From: Mermis nigrescens
Lineage: Eukaryota; Nematoda; Enoplea; Mermithida; Mermithidae
Assembly: GCA_036768485.1 (NCBI GenBank)
Contig: JAVLUZ010000340.1
Coordinates: 5,887,886 to 5,951,885, forward strand
Direction: 5' to 3'
Length of the DNA stretch: 64,000 nt
Under the pieces are notes generated by a model, which did not search any database, was not told where the DNA came from, and worked only from the letters and a program-made list of their open reading frames with translations. The translations under genes and the position numbers were made by a program. Positions 1-12,416 of this stretch are shown piece after piece; position 1 is the stretch's first letter, and each line of letters opens with the position of its first letter.

Positions 1-345
1 AACTTTGGTGCCGCCCACCTAATGAACTTCAGTATTTGGATATGTAAATATTGCGTATTTTATCCATTCCCATGTTATATTGACTTCAATTCCTATATCA
101 AGCACACGAATTTACGATTTGTCATTAGTCGACAATTATGAACGAGTGAATATTTCTTCTACGGAATATGGATCTTTAGAAAGTTTAAAACATCGCGGCC
201 TTTATTTCTTCGGCTCGAGAATCTCTTGATTCGCGAAAAGCTCAAAAGCAAACGGCTTAACGCACTTTATAACTTTTAGATGCGTTTCAATACACTATAC
301 ATACGCGATAGTTTGGACAGTAGGTATAAAAACTAATGAAACATG

Positions 346-521
346 CAGGCACGTAGCTAGCCGTCCTTTTTGGAGGCCAACGCCAATTTCGGGGGGGTGG
401 ATTAAACCCAGAAAGGCCAAAAAATAGCACAAAATAACGTTTAAAAAGTCATATTTTTCCGATTTTTGATTTATTGCATTTTCGGAGGGTTCGAACCTCC
501 CAATTCCCCCAGAGATACGTG
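346..521. mobile_element. hAT miniature element, family E, right end damaged
   Basis: Begins CAGGCACGTAGCTAGCCGTC and ends GAGATACGTGC. The left flank GAAACATG is not repeated on the right, unlike in complete copies, so the right end and some flanking DNA are probably lost. It touches the exon at 526-636. The inner GGGTTCGAACCTCC is part of the family consensus, not a tRNA. Confidence 0.6.
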
Positions 522-525
522 CTAC

Positions 526-636
526 TCGGTAATATGTATTTATTACTGTTGTCTCGACTGCCTCAAATTCAAACGGGCTGAATCGTGCGTATTTGATTAT
601 GTCTTCGTTAAGTTCATTTTCGTCCACGTCGGTACG
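526..636 (-). CDS. vir: virilizer homologue exon abutting a transposon
   Basis: Acceptor GCTTATTTGCTACAG; the exon starts in phase 0, matching the end of the exon at 1943. It encodes RTDVDENELNEDIIKYARFS and then PFEFEAVETTVINTYYR; the YARFxPFEFE block resembles the conserved segment after the acidic region of virilizer. The 3' limit is uncertain. A possible GTAGCA donor lies at 525-520, but the hAT miniature element at 346-521 has its right end there, and the open frame reads on into the element. Either the donor survived beside the insertion, or the exon end was deleted and a donor within the element is used. Confidence 0.62.
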
Positions 637-1942
637 CTGTAGCAAATAAGCGAATAAAAATAGACAATAAAACAATTATGTACAACTAAAAAACTTGAAA
701 ATGTTAAAAAATTTATTAGAATAACTTGTTATCACCTTTGCGCCATCAAGAGGATATGCTTTAAATGACCAAACAAGCAGCATGCACGCGACTTAAAAAA
801 TCTTAGGACTGGTCTTCGATCGTTCTTTTCAATTCACAATTTTTGATCCTCAATTGAAATATGCACCATTTTGTATTTGAATTCAAAAGATGCCAGATTA
901 TTGAATAAAAGTAAAACGAAAAACTTAATTGTTGAGCGGACAAATTATAGTTCAACGGACTGAAAAATGATTTTTTCCAAGAAAATTTGGCAGATAAGTT
1001 CGGATTTCATATAAGTTTTATGAAGAAGGACTGAAAACGGATTCCCATGCGGCGGGGTCTACCTTCGAAATTTTGTGCATAGCGTACGACGTTCCAATCG
1101 ATGCACATAAGTTGGATACAAAAATGATTTAAACTGATCTGACGATCATCACACATTCCAATAGGAGGGTAAGGGGGCATTACCCCCCCATCAGGGTCCG
1201 AGACTTGAATCACTGTCGGACGATTTTGAGCTATCAAACATTTTTCTGCTTGATTTTTGGGTACAAAAGCAGCGAAGATGTTATAATTTTTTCGGCGCTT
1301 TGCGCCGACTAATACAATTCTGTTTTTTTACCCATAAAATACCTAGAATTAAGTTAAAATGATCTGAAAAGTCGAAATTTTTGATGAATTCTTATATTTT
1401 TTACTTACAAGAGTGGCGAAACTAGTCAGAATGGGACAAAAAGTAGTCAAAAATGCAGTTTTCCACATTAAAACATGCAATATAGGATGTTTTAGCCATT
1501 TTTCATATTTGACCTGCAGAAAAGCTACTCTAAATTTAGTGGTTCTAAATTTTGGGATTTCAGCCCCCCCAGAACTTCCGAACTTGGAAACCATGACACC
1601 CACGATATTAGAAGCAAAAAGCAAGGGCTATTTAACGTTACATAATGTAGTTATTCATGTTATTACGTTACGCATTTTTTTACTTTTTTGTTTTATTTTT
1701 TCTTATTTTATTATTTTATCATAATTTTTTATCATTACATTATTGTTTTTTTCATTATTTCATTCTAATACTGTAGCACACGTATCTGAAAAGCACTTTT
1801 GCACCCGCTTTTAGTGTAGGTGTTGAAAATTAAGTTTCGTACAAAAGGTTTTGGGAAATAGACTACAGTTTTTCTACAATCGTTCATGAGAATAGCATAC
1901 TTTCGGAGGATACATTGTAAATACAAAACGTGCTGCGCTTAC
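637..1942. other. Intron sequence with repeat remnants
   Basis: Virilizer intron. I see remnants of the (G)GAGGGT...TTACCCCC family near 1140-1240 and a CGGCGCTTTGCGCCG hairpin at 1293-1307. Open frames at 1007-1237 and 1349-1724 on both strands look like chance. No exon was found. Confidence 0.4.
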
Positions 1943-2028
1943 CGATCCGGCAGTTTCGCATTCTTCGTCACTTATTGTTTCAAAATTTAATCGTGCTGCT
2001 ATACCTTCCTCGTCTGTATTGCTAATAT
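1943..2028 (-). CDS. vir: virilizer homologue, acidic exon
   Basis: An 86-bp exon between a GTCTTTCAG acceptor and a GTAAGC donor. It encodes ISNTDEEGIAARLNFETISD followed by EECETAGS, an acidic stretch with the FETISDEE pattern that resembles the FExIS(D/S)(D/E)E segment after the basic region in virilizer proteins. It begins with two bases completing a codon from the Arg/Ser exon and ends in phase 0, exactly what the exon at 636 needs. Confidence 0.7.
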
Positions 2029-2145
2029 CTGAAAGACTTTTACACTTACGTACTCAAGGTGTCAGACTAAGCTTAAACATTTGTACTTGGACTCGGGAAG
2101 GCGTAAGCCATACCTCTAATTTCCGAAAATTGGGTATTCTCCCGC

Positions 2146-2560
2146 AGGCATGCACAGCATGGGAATTCTGGGGAGGAGTGAAAATTTAAAGTACCTTTTT
2201 AGAGCCTAAACATGTAAAAATGGTAGGTACGCATCAAAAACATCGTTTTCGACGTTTCTGACAAAGCTCTATCTTTCTAGAGCATGAAAACATAAAAAAA
2301 ATTCGAAAAAATTTAAAAAAGTCGTACAAACTGAACAAAATATAGTCAAAAGATGAGTATATGGCGCGAAGTGCCGAAAATTTGACACTTTTGAGCAAAT
2401 AGACAGCCAAAAACGCTTAAAAAGCACCTTTTCTACGAATTTTCAGAAAATTTTTGGAAACTGTCGAAAAATCGCCAATTTTGGGGGCGGTGAAAAACTT
2501 TCTGGGGGGTGGAACCCCTCTTAAGCCAACGATTGCTCTCCCAGCCCAGTGAATTTTCAG
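2146..2560 (+). repeat. Family A repeat (AGCATGGGAATTCTGGGG)
   Basis: Starts CAGGCATGCACAGCATGGGA and contains TGGCGCGAAGTGCCGAAAAT followed by TTGACACTTTTGAGC. The same order recurs at 47140, 51700 and 55090 (+) and at 27390, 53960 and 59230 (-). No coding potential. Confidence 0.65.
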
Positions 2561-3682
2561 ATGCTATATCGCATAAAAATTTTAGAGTTTCTATCAAAAA
2601 AAATCAGCTCAATCATCCAAATTCTTGACTAATCGAGTCAGTTTTCTGGAAATTGCGTTGATTTTCTGTTTGCTTTACTAATAAACCTATTTTACCGAAA
2701 CGATGTTAAAAACAAGAGTAATTTATTAAGCAAAATGAGCATATGGGAAAGAAAGATAAGCTGCATATTAGTCTTGATTACAGCAATATCATTTTATAAA
2801 CCTGAAGAGGCATATAGCCATACATCAGTGGCATGAGGTATACTGAATTCAAAGTTGGTCGTACCCCATCCATTCAAAGATCAAGATTTTTTACCCCCTC
2901 CCCTCCATTTTTGGTAAAACTGTGTTCTTAGGCCATTTTTAGGTGCTTTTTCTAGCAAAAAAATTGAAGTCCATTCACCCCCTCTCTAAAAAATAGCCGG
3001 CTACTCCCACCAAAAATATTGAACCGTTGCATGTCTGCATAGCGGATGCCAAGAACGAAATAGCACACAATACTCAAATAAATAATATCAAAATAGTCAA
3101 ATCAGATGAAATAAATATGCAATTTACTAATAAATCAAATAACAGAATAATGTACAATAATACAAATGTGCGTGCAAACATGTGAAGCAGGTAGCAATAG
3201 TGAAAAATTCAATATGCAAAGTATCATAAGAAATGCAGTGTCAAGTATATGTAGATGCACAGCACGGCTGAAATTTCTAAATTTTCCCATTCTCGGGAGT
3301 CTAGACCATACATGTACAGCATGGGAAAAACTGGGGGATCGATAATACTGGGGGTCGCAGCCATTTTGCGGGGGTCAGTTACCATTCTGGGGTCAACCCC
3401 CCTCCCCAAGAACACGTCTGGTCTAACAACCTAAACTTTCCCACGTGCATGTCTTATGTTAAGTAAATAAGTCAAATCGACGGAATGGATACCCCATCCA
3501 AACTTAGTCGTCCCCCCATTCTCCGAAGCTAAAAATTTGTTGAGCCTCCGATTTTTGGCCATTTTCATGTATTTTTGGCCAAAAGATGAAGATAATTTAT
3601 CTCACCCGCCCTTAACATGGCCGGGGCGTAGACCCCCTATCCGAAATTTCGTGCTGTTACACGTACATACATATGTCTAAAC
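2561..3682. other. Intron with repeat fragments
   Basis: Fragments of C/G-homopolymer-bearing repeats (2830-3010, 3290-3420, 3480-3660) resembling families A and F. No exon was seen. Confidence 0.4.
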
Positions 3683-4059
3683 CTGCGTCATCCGCCTGAG
3701 TGCAGGGCGTCGCAATGGCGTCGGCCGACGCCTTTGACGCCGACGAAGCGACGGCTTTTGAAGTTGGCGGCGAGCGACGCGACGAAGACGCTTTAACCGG
3801 CGTTCGTCGCCTGCTAGGCGAGCGATGACGACTGGTTTTGTCGCGGCGACGCGACATAGATCGCCGGCGTCGTCGCTCGTCGACGACGCCGCTGCGACGT
3901 TTGCCGACGACGCTGGAACTGCTCGCGTTGGCGTCACGATGCCGCTGACGCTTGTGGTCGCCGCTGCTGGAAGAAACTTTGGCGGCTGGACTAGCCGTTC
4001 GCTGCCTATAGCGTCGGCGACGCGAAGGCGACGCCGGTGAGTGAGAACGTCGACGCGAT
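3683..4059 (-). CDS. vir: virilizer homologue, Arg/Ser-rich exon
   Basis: A 377-bp GC-rich exon with acceptor TTTTCCTCCAG and a weaker donor G|GTTTAG. It encodes an RS-like region beginning SRRRSHSPASPSRRRRYRQR, later SRRRDKTSRHRSPSRRRTPV, then an Ala/Ser-rich tail ending QADDA plus one base. That base (G) joins AT of the exon at 2028 to give Asp, in frame. RS-like regions suit a nuclear protein working with splicing and WTAP-type factors. A 161-bp hAT miniature element begins only 24 bp upstream of the acceptor. The minus-strand frame starting MPVDRV is also open here, but it contradicts the phase chain. Confidence 0.65.
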
Positions 4060-4083
4060 CTGGAGGAAAACTCACCCTGTCAA

Positions 4084-4244
4084 CAGGCATGTAGCTCTGG
4101 GGGTAATGGGGGTCCGGATCCCTTCCAAAATTTAGAAAGATCGGAAAAATAGGACTTTTTAAACGTTATTTTTGTGCTATTTTGGGCTTGGTCCCCTTAG
4201 AAATTGGTATTGCCCCCCCAAATAGGACGGCCAGCTACGTGCTG
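4084..4244. mobile_element. hAT miniature element, family E, complete
   Basis: 161 bp with ends CAGGCATGTAGCT and AGCTACGTGCTG. It is flanked by a perfect 8-bp duplication CCTGTCAA (4076-4083 and 4245-4252), the hAT target size. It lies 24 bp upstream of the virilizer exon acceptor at 4060 on the minus strand. Confidence 0.85.
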
Positions 4245-4254
4245 CCTGTCAACC

Positions 4255-6600
4255 AGACATGTACAGCATGGGAAATAAGGCAAAGTGATATTTCAGAGTG
4301 GCCGTTTGTGAGCTCAAAAACTATGGATACGCGCATACATGTCAGAGCGGGGATGAGAGGAATGCCGCCCCTTATCCCCCAGAGCCACAAAATTTTTGAC
4401 CATCCGATTTTGGAAAAAAACGAATTTTTGGCCGTTTTAGGTTTTTTAGCTGTTTTTGACCAAAAGTTGAAGGCCATATACCCTCCCCCAATGACCGCAG
4501 ACCCCCAAAATGTTGAGCCGTTACACGTATGAATATACCCGTCAAAAACGTCTTTTCTAGGCGTTTCTGACAATGCTCTATTTTTCTAGGACGTAAAAAT
4601 TCGAAAAATTTTCGAGAATAACCAAAAAAAATTCGAATACTTTAAACGAAAGATAGTCAAAAAATGAGTATATGACGCGAAGCGGTGAAATTTCAAATTT
4701 TTTGAGAATGCGGATAGCTAAAATGCTTTAAGAGGTTAGTGCCTGGCCTGTTCTGTGAATTTTGTAATTTTATGGGATTTTTAAGAAAATCGCGAATTCA
4801 TGGGATATGGGTTGAATAATATACGGGATGGGGAGTTTCTCGAAGAGGGTTTATCTGAGGGGAAAGACAAAAGATCATGCATTTTGTCTGTCTACTAAAA
4901 ATTTCATGCAAATTACTTATTAAGACAAATCAGAAATTCAGAGACAATTTCGAAGCAGTCCATAGTCAAAAACGACACCAAAAATTTAAGTTTTGTACGC
5001 TGCATTCAGTTTTAAGCATTTCGTATGACGATTGAACTTCATTTCTGGAGCGATAACTTTTTTCTCAAATCACGATTTGTTTTGGTGCAACTCAATCCTT
5101 CCTTATTGAACATGTCGATATTATAATCAGATATGTAAGAGGCGAGATGAGGGATCTCCCCACCGAAACTTGGTAGTTCCCCCCCCGATTTTTGGAAAAC
5201 CTTGCGATTTGTGGCCGTTTTTAAGTGTTTTATTGGTCATTTTTGACTAAAAAAGTAGAGGTCATTCACCAACCCCCTGGAAAGGCCAGGAACCCCCTTC
5301 CGAAATTTTGAAACCGTTACATGTAAATATGATTACAATGCAAATTAAATCAAATTAAGCGACAGTAATGATATGGACCCGAGTCATACATGCACACTGG
5401 GGTATGGAGGGGTCTCCCCTATAAGAACTTTTGAGAAGCATACCCCCTTAAGCCATTTTGGACCACGGAAAAGCGTCAAATTACGTATAAAAGTGTGATT
5501 TCAAGTACATTCCCTTATTTTTCGAGCAGTAAACTATTGAATTCATTCACCCAGACGCTTTTCTTCCATTATATCGTATATATTTGACTTAAAAGGCCAT
5601 TCACTAATCTTTATTGTTTTTGCTTTGAAGCAGATTTAACCATAAATACTAACGAAGAATAAAATACAACGAACTAAGTCTCAAAATTTGTCAAAATTTG
5701 ATATTAAATAGGTGAAAAATTACTAACTTACCACCCCCTACCCCAAAAAACCTCGGTTAATTCTCTCCCACGTCTTTTGATGTATCAAGTGGGCAGCATC
5801 GAAAATTCGAAAAATCACGATAGTCGATGGCCATAAATCTTTGCAAAGATACATTCCATCTTTTATCTCGCCACACGTTTTTTTGCATCATTTTTGAGGT
5901 CAAAAGTAGTAAAAATGTCAAATTTTTAAAGTATTTTTGTGTACCTTTGATTCAAAGAGCGCGCGAAATAGATCAATTTTTGCATTTTTTTACGTTGAAA
6001 GTTATACAATGCAGTAAAAATGGACTAAAAATGCTTTGAAAATGCGATATTACCACGAAAAACCTTTTACAGGCTATTTTAACCATTTTGATCATTTAAA
6101 CAGCAAAAAATCGTCAACATTAAATTTACTGTTTTGGAATTTCGGTATTACACCCCTGCCGATTGTGCATTAATCATGGAATCCCACCGAAAAACGGCTG
6201 CCCCTTTACACAAAGGCTGAGAATTTTTATTCCTCTCCATTTTTTGGCAAAAACACGTTCTTAGGCCATTTTATGTATTTTTTGTTATTTTTTACCGTGG
6301 AGGATATTTACCTCCCCCAAAAAACTGGTCAGCCATCCCTACTGAAAGCAGGCACGTAGCTGGCCTTCTAAATTAGGGTGATAAAATTTTAAAGTCAAAT
6401 GTATCAACAACTATCTGTATATAGACCAAAATAATGGTATTCTGAACGTTTCTCATCGAGCTCTAGAAGAATTGGAGAAGTAAAAATTTAGAACAAAGTA
6501 AAAAATTCTCAATTATATTTAAACAGTATGTTCTGTAAAATGACCATATAAATCATTTCACATTATTATTCAAACACGACCCCGCTGAAAAATTTGTTTT
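4255..6600. repeat. Intron packed with repeat fragments
   Basis: Family A-like at about 4255-4800 (GACGCGAAGCGGTGAAAT hairpin decayed), family F-like at about 5110-5340, family H at about 5390-5760 (second copy near 58640-58990), a CAGGCACGTAGCTGGCC start near 6353. Open frames are chance. Confidence 0.5.
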
Positions 6601-8280
6601 ACACTTAATTCTGGTACATTGCAACAAAAAAACAATACGGAAAATAAATGATTCTGTATGGTGTGTCAGAAAATTCTGACATAAGAGTATTACTATGTTT
6701 ACTCAAACTAGGATTGTTTTTTTGAAGACAAAAGGTACATATACAAAAGCTTTGAATCCAGCGTTTCAGTTAATCAGGTTTATTAGATTTATTTTAACTA
6801 CTATTTCATTTTTTATTTTTTATTTTTTTCTTTATTGATCTTTAATTTATTAATTTATTATTTATTTTCTTCAAGTGACCGAAAATTTTGTTTATTAATC
6901 AAAAATGTGCTAAAATCTTGTGGCAATCTCTAAAATGCGCTCCAAGAATTTTACGGTTTTTCCTTGGGGGGGGCTTGTGAAGAATTGTCGTGAGCGGTTT
7001 TAAGACGGTCGCTTACAATGCCGAAGCTGTAAGTAAAATTAAGAAACTTAACTAATGCGGAAAACGAGGCTTCATATCGCCCGACACAAAATGATAAATA
7101 GAAGAATAAGACACTGACCATTATGTCGGCATCTATGAGAAGGAACTTAAAAAAAGGACTGAAACATCAGATCGCGGGTTTGGCAAGAATTTTTATCGCG
7201 CTGATTCTACTTATTAAAAGTGATAGGCTTCATCTAATGAATGGTGGTAAATGTAGGCGCACGAAATGGTCGAAATGCGGCGGAGCTCGCCAACGGTTAG
7301 ACAAGGATATAGAGGATATAAGTTTGTTTGTCTTTTCGAGTTAAATTTAAATCTTTTTTAAATTTAAATAAATCTAGATAAAATTTAAAAACTAAATTTA
7401 CATCTAAATCTTTTCGGGCTGAATCTGAAAACAGCTAAGAAATCTAAATATAAAATTCTAAATCTAAATCTAAATAAGGCTAAAATTATATTTAATTATC
7501 TAAATTAAATGTAATTAACCCTAAATCTTTATCTAATTTAAAAAGAGCTAAATGAATCTCTTCGAGCTAAATTTCGAAATCACGAAAGAAGTGACTTCGA
7601 CATTGAATTATACAGGGCTAATTATATTCATAAAGTCACACATTCCCACGAGGAGGGGTAATCGTTACCCCAGGGTCCAAGACCAAGGTCCCTGTCAGAC
7701 AAATTCTGGTGCAAAGGTTTCAGATTTCGGATCTTCGCTAATTTCAACAATTTCTTTTATGGCGAAAGCGGCTAGATATTAGAATTTGATGTGTATAAGC
7801 GTCCGAATTGTAACAAACAACTATTCACTTATCCAAATCAATATTCAGAATTTATAGCTAAAGCACAACTATGATGCAGCAGCAAAGCAAAACTCAAAAA
7901 TTATAATCGGAAAATGCTATGTATTATTAGACCGATGACTAACTTTGCTGTTAACTGATTTAGGAATTTTAGCCCATCCTCAACTACGGAAATTAGGAAT
8001 CTATCGTCCCGATTGTCTCTCAAATTCAGAGTTCTACGTATGTAAATAATATTATGCCATACGAAAATAGGAACTATGTATTAATTACCAAACCGTAATA
8101 CAAACGCGAAACGTTGGAAATCTATAGAAATTTCGCTGAAAATTGCGTGCAAGCTCTTGAAAAATTATAATATATTCTCCAAAAAAGCGTCAACGAACTG
8201 CATTATTCTCTGGAAATACCAAAGATTTTTCTTAAATATAGAGAGTGGATTTAATCTCGATACGTATATCCACACCTGAG
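6600..8280. other. Mostly unique AT-rich intron
   Basis: Low repeat content. 7340-7555 is low-complexity DNA built on TCTAAA/TTTAAA words. A (G)GAGGGG...TTACCCC fragment is at 7640-7700. The frame at 7123-7344 is open but resembles nothing recognised. Confidence 0.4.
7017..7026 (-). CDS. vir: Candidate 10-bp microexon linking 8902-9120 to 3683-4059
   Basis: On the minus strand the ten bases CTTCGGCATT sit between ACTTACAG and GTAAGCG, both good splice signals. Ten bases convert the outgoing phase 1 of the upstream exon to the incoming phase 2 of the downstream one, giving Pro-Ser-Ala-Leu across the junctions. Splice-like strings this short arise by chance, so this is a hypothesis that repairs the frame. 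Confidence 0.28.
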
Positions 8281-8386
8281 CAATGACCAGAGCTCCGCCC
8301 CGTTGTGACATACCATTTTTTGAAAGTGATCATTAACCAACCGACCTAAAAATCGGATGCGTTGCGGGGTAAAGCTCTAGTCGTTG
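8281..8386. mobile_element. 106-bp inverted-repeat miniature element
   Basis: Left end CAATGACCAGAGCTCCGCCC; right end, reverse complemented, CAACGACTAGAGCTTTACCC. Imperfect terminal repeats of about 28 bp around a short centre. No clear target duplication. Confidence 0.5.
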
Positions 8387-8901
8387 CCCCTACACTTACG
8401 ATTTTGAGCTTTTGCATATAATGTATCCATCTACTACAATGCTTGCTACGAAATTTGAACATTGAACAGCCAATGAGTACATTTAGGAACGTTTTTTTAC
8501 TTTCTAAACATAGGATTCCTAGAGAGTAGTTTGATATGCTTTAGTTTAAGAAAACGCGACCTGAACACTTAGATCCGAGCATTCATGACTCAGCGTGCAC
8601 TCTTAAACAGACGCGTGATGATAGCATGCATGTGCGCATTATGTACACAATATTATACGAATATGAATTGCACGAGTGTAGTCAATATTAATATATGATA
8701 TGCGTACATATTGCGCACACGCTAAATAAACTCATCGGGCTCTTTATTGTTCAAATTTCGTAGCGAGCGCAGTATCAGCTATGTGCATTTATATTAAGAA
8801 CACATCTGAATCTAAAATTTTAAACAAAAGCCGATTCAGCAAATCCGACTCAAAGATATACCGTGATCGACGTCGATCCGATGATGAGGAAATGTTCTTA
8901 C

Positions 8902-9120
8902 GAGTTCGACTCGACGCCGAGCTGTCGTGCAAGGGCGGCGGTACGACTAAGGTGGGCGGTGGGCGGCTGACATCGAACGGAGACGGCGTCGTCGGGGGCA
9001 CAACCGCGCCATAGAGGCCGCCGGTGCCTGGCACCGCCGGCTGTCCAACGGCGTAAGCCGATGGCGGCGCGCCACCCATCGATAATGGCGGCGGTACGTG
9101 CGGATTGAAAGCAGCGACCG
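8902..9120 (-). CDS. vir: virilizer homologue, proline-rich exon 2
   Basis: A 219-bp exon with acceptor ACATTTCTAG and donor C|GTAAGA. The peptide VAAFNPHVPPPLSMGGAPPS and onward is Pro/Gly/Ala-rich with PPPTLVVPPPLHDSSASSRT near its end, similar in composition to the exon at 14424-14621. It enters with two bases of a split codon and leaves with one. The following Arg/Ser exon needs an incoming phase of 2, so a small exon should lie between; a candidate is given at 7017-7026. Assignment to virilizer is by order, strand and composition, not by a recognised domain. Confidence 0.6.
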
Positions 9121-9289
9121 CTAGAAATGTCGATAATCAAACAGCCAATATATATATACAGGTGGATTACATGACAGTTATATCGCCAACAATTATATCG
9201 CGGACAGGAGGTGTAATCGCCGGAAGGCAGTGTACATCCAGAAGGCCAGATATCCCCAACCATCAAAATATCCCAGCCCCAGAATTCAA

Positions 9290-10320
9290 TGTTTGAAATT
9301 TTTTTTGTTTTTTAGGCGATTTTTTGATGCCAATGGATGGTGCTCGATGAGAAACGTTTAAAAATGGTTTCGCCATATCACTATTTTAAAGACCATTTTT
9401 GACCTTTAAAAAATCTTGCACACACACTCCCACCCCCAGAATTTTGAGGCTGCCCATCTATGGCAGCTGCCCCCTCATTATCCCAAAATAGTTGGCGAGA
9501 TAAAGGATGGATAAGTAATGTGCAATGTTTTGGCCGTCAATGATTATAATTTCTCAAATTTTTCCGGCGCTTTGCGCCGGATGACACCTATTAATGACAT
9601 TTATTTACTTTTCTGGCGACCTGTAAGCCATTTTAGGTTTCAAAACAATTTCAAGAGCAGAAACAGCTATGTCAGCATGGATTTCTTCTATTTTCGTGCA
9701 GAACTTTTACAAATTTTCGACGTTCCGCGTTAAATGCTACAAATACAGGAAATCGAGCAATAAATCAAGCTTCAAAACGTCCCTTCACCTAAATTTCACT
9801 AAATTTTCCGGCGCCTAGCGCCGGATTTTCGTTAGAGTCAAAAAAATTTAATGATTTTTCCCATTTTGCCGGAAATTTTTGAAAAATGATGCGTCAAATG
9901 CGATTTTAAATAAAAGTAGACGATACAAAAAGCCGAAAAAACGCTATTTCGCACGTGAAGGGCAAATTTTTGGACCTATTTTTGACTGTTTTTAGAAAAG
10001 TTAGGTACCGCCCCCACCCCTTTGAAAAATTCTAGATCCGCCACTGATTTCATACAAACTTGTTACGAACAAATACAAATTTTTTAGATTCTTCACATCG
10101 GAACCTATTTGCATGATTTGTCAAAGCACAATTATAACAGGGGATATGGGGGATCGCATCTAAAGCCGGTTGTTCCCCAACCCCAGAAAATATCTGACCC
10201 CTCATTTTTAGATAAATTTGCGTTTTTCGCCGTTTTTTGACCAAAAACAGAGGTCGATCCCTTAAAAATGGCTAGAGGCACACCCTAACCAAAATTTCAA
10301 TCCTTTACATGTATAGGTCA
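9290..10320. repeat. Family D, C and F fragments
   Basis: 9290-9470 is family D (CCAATGGATGGTGCTCGATG and a C-rich end). 9500-10040 is family C, two hairpins CCGGCGCTTTGCGCCGG (9564-9580) and CCGGCGCCTAGCGCCGG, ending near GATCCGCCACTG. 10140-10310 is family F. Confidence 0.6.
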
Positions 10321-10477
10321 AAAGTGTAGTATATTTTGGTTTAGTTTTCACGGTCAACTGACTTGAGCCATAGTTGACTCTATGCCCATTTATGATACCT
10401 ACACTGCTTACCATGAAAGTTGACGCTCTAATGAGCTTAACAGGATGATAGAGCTTGTTAAAGGATATATATTTAAC

Positions 10478-10888
10478 CAGGCACGTAGCTGGCCGTCATA
10501 TTTTTTGGGGGGGGAATCCAATACCAATTTGGGGGGGACTAAGCCAAAAAGGCTAAACATAACACAAAATAACTTAAAAGTCCTATTTTTCTGATTTTCC
10601 TGAATTTGGGGGGTCCGGACACACCTGGGCGTGGGGGGTTTGGGGGTATGCACCCCTGAGAAACCAAAATACCCCCTCAGAATTCAATTTTCGAAATTTG
10701 TTTGTTTTTTTCGCAATTTTTTGATGCCAATGGATAGTGCTCAATGGGAAACGTTGAAAAGTCGTTTTTTCGCCATATCACCATTTTTAGGCCATTTTTT
10801 GACTTTTGAAAAATCTTACACCCCCAGAATTTTGGTGCTGCCCACGTATGGTCCGGACCCCGCCATTTCCCCCAGAGCAACGTGCCTG
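10478..10888. mobile_element. hAT miniature element E with a nested family D copy
   Basis: Ends CAGGCACGTAGCTGGCC and CAACGTGCCTG; flanks TATTTAAC and TATTCAAC match at 7 of 8 bases. A family D copy (about 10620-10855, CACACCTGGGCGTGG to CCCACGTATG) sits inside with its own GTCCGGA duplication, so D inserted after E. Confidence 0.75.
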
Positions 10889-10899
10889 TATTCAACACA

Positions 10900-12408
10900 T
10901 CGGTCATGCGTGGGCGGAAATTAGACCCATGTGTTAAGGATATATCCTTTCACAAGCTCTATCATCTTCATAAGCATATTAGAGCTTCAACGTTCGTGGC
11001 GAGTAGTGTATATGTATGTACTTGTGCCTTAGCTACAAACAAAAGTCTGCATAAATACATTAAGGGAATAAGGTTGAGATTGGAAACCCTTATATTTTAA
11101 ATTTTAAACTAAAAAACAGGTTTTAAACGTTCTTTAGCGTGAGAATAGGTGCCTCGATATCATTGACTTAGTCGAGCCGCCAATCATTTACATAATAATC
11201 CTTTCAGTAGATTTCAGAAGCAGCAAACGAATTCCGGCTGAATCTGAGAATTGAATTGACTTTGTTCCGTGAGAAAGGAAAATTTGTGAAAATTACCTTT
11301 AGACTTAAATAATAGAACAAGAACATAGCCATAGGCTGACAAAATTGTTTAATCTTTTTATCGTTTAAAATTCAACAATGTTAGCATAGCACGACTTCTC
11401 TCGTAAGGAAGCAATTGAAATATTCTTGAGTCCTCAGCCTCACCTGATGAAAAACTAAGTTCTCTCAGCAACAATGACCGTCTATTCACTTAAAGCAAAA
11501 CAGTTCTGATATTTTGCCTGCTTTCACTAAAAAGAATAAAAAACCCTTTGGCGAAATCTTATGAATATTGTGGATTGAAAGTACTTATGATGAATCGATT
11601 AGATGCAGGAAAATAAATAAATCGCCTACATTGTCTCCGAAAAAAGGTGTCATTTAGCTAAATGATTTCGTATTTCGCGCCAATCATTCAATTGCCATGT
11701 CTTATGAATATCAAGCACAAGAAATGATTAAAAAACACCGAAAACAGGTCCAAGATGTAGTTTAGAGTGTAGATAACACGTTTCCAAACGGAATAATTTA
11801 TGTCACAATTTTAGGCAATTTACCCTAAAGTAAAATAACTGGATTCGAGGCTGACTGCTGATACTTACTTCAAATACGAGTATAATATGTATAAATGTAA
11901 GATGCATGCATGATGATTATTCTTATTTTTGCACTAACATGATTTGAATGTAATTAATATACATCACAATATGATAATGTACCACACGTGCACACAGGGT
12001 ATTGTAAGTGTATTGGAATACAAGACCCTGAAGATGGTAAGTATAAATCGCTATAAGCCTAAATTGGATATGAACAACATATGAACCAGGATTTTGACAG
12101 GGTATGGTAGGGTCTAGCGCAAAATATTTCATTTAAAGCTTAAGTTGCCGATTTCGGGAAATGGATTAAATGCTTTGTTCAATCTTGGGTGTTTTAAAAT
12201 TTTGACAAGAGTAACTAAATAAGATGTGCAAATCTGCATGAAATGTGCTCTATTACACGGCAGCATCAAATGAATACATATAGGTAGGAAAATTACCATA
12301 AGCTAATTTTGGAATTTTCCAATACCCTGAAGACTTTGACCGTGTGTATGAACGTATGTAATATACATAGGTAATATTCATAATAAAAATATATTACACA
12401 TTACCTTC
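10900..12408. other. Unique intron sequence
   Basis: No recognised repeat, gene or RNA. Short open frames (10882-11100 +, 11923-12132 -) lack recognisable motifs. Confidence 0.35.
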
Positions 12409-12416
12409 ATAAATGT

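Noticed and set aside
487..500. GGGTTCGAACCTCC resembles a tRNA B box
   Set aside because: It is part of the family E consensus (other copies read GGGGTCCGAACCCCC); no A box, acceptor stem or anticodon arm fits around it.
3677..4090. 137-codon minus-strand frame beginning MPVDRV
   Set aside because: It overlaps the Arg/Ser exon in another frame; only the RS frame agrees with the splice phases of the neighbouring exons.
8781..9014. Plus-strand frame opposite the proline-rich exon
   Set aside because: The minus-strand frame has good splice sites and biased coding composition; the plus frame is its shadow.
10631..10924. Open frame with repeated MPMDSA/ETLKSRF text also seen near 61900
   Set aside because: It comes from family D repeats read through; the same text appears in copies with frame breaks.
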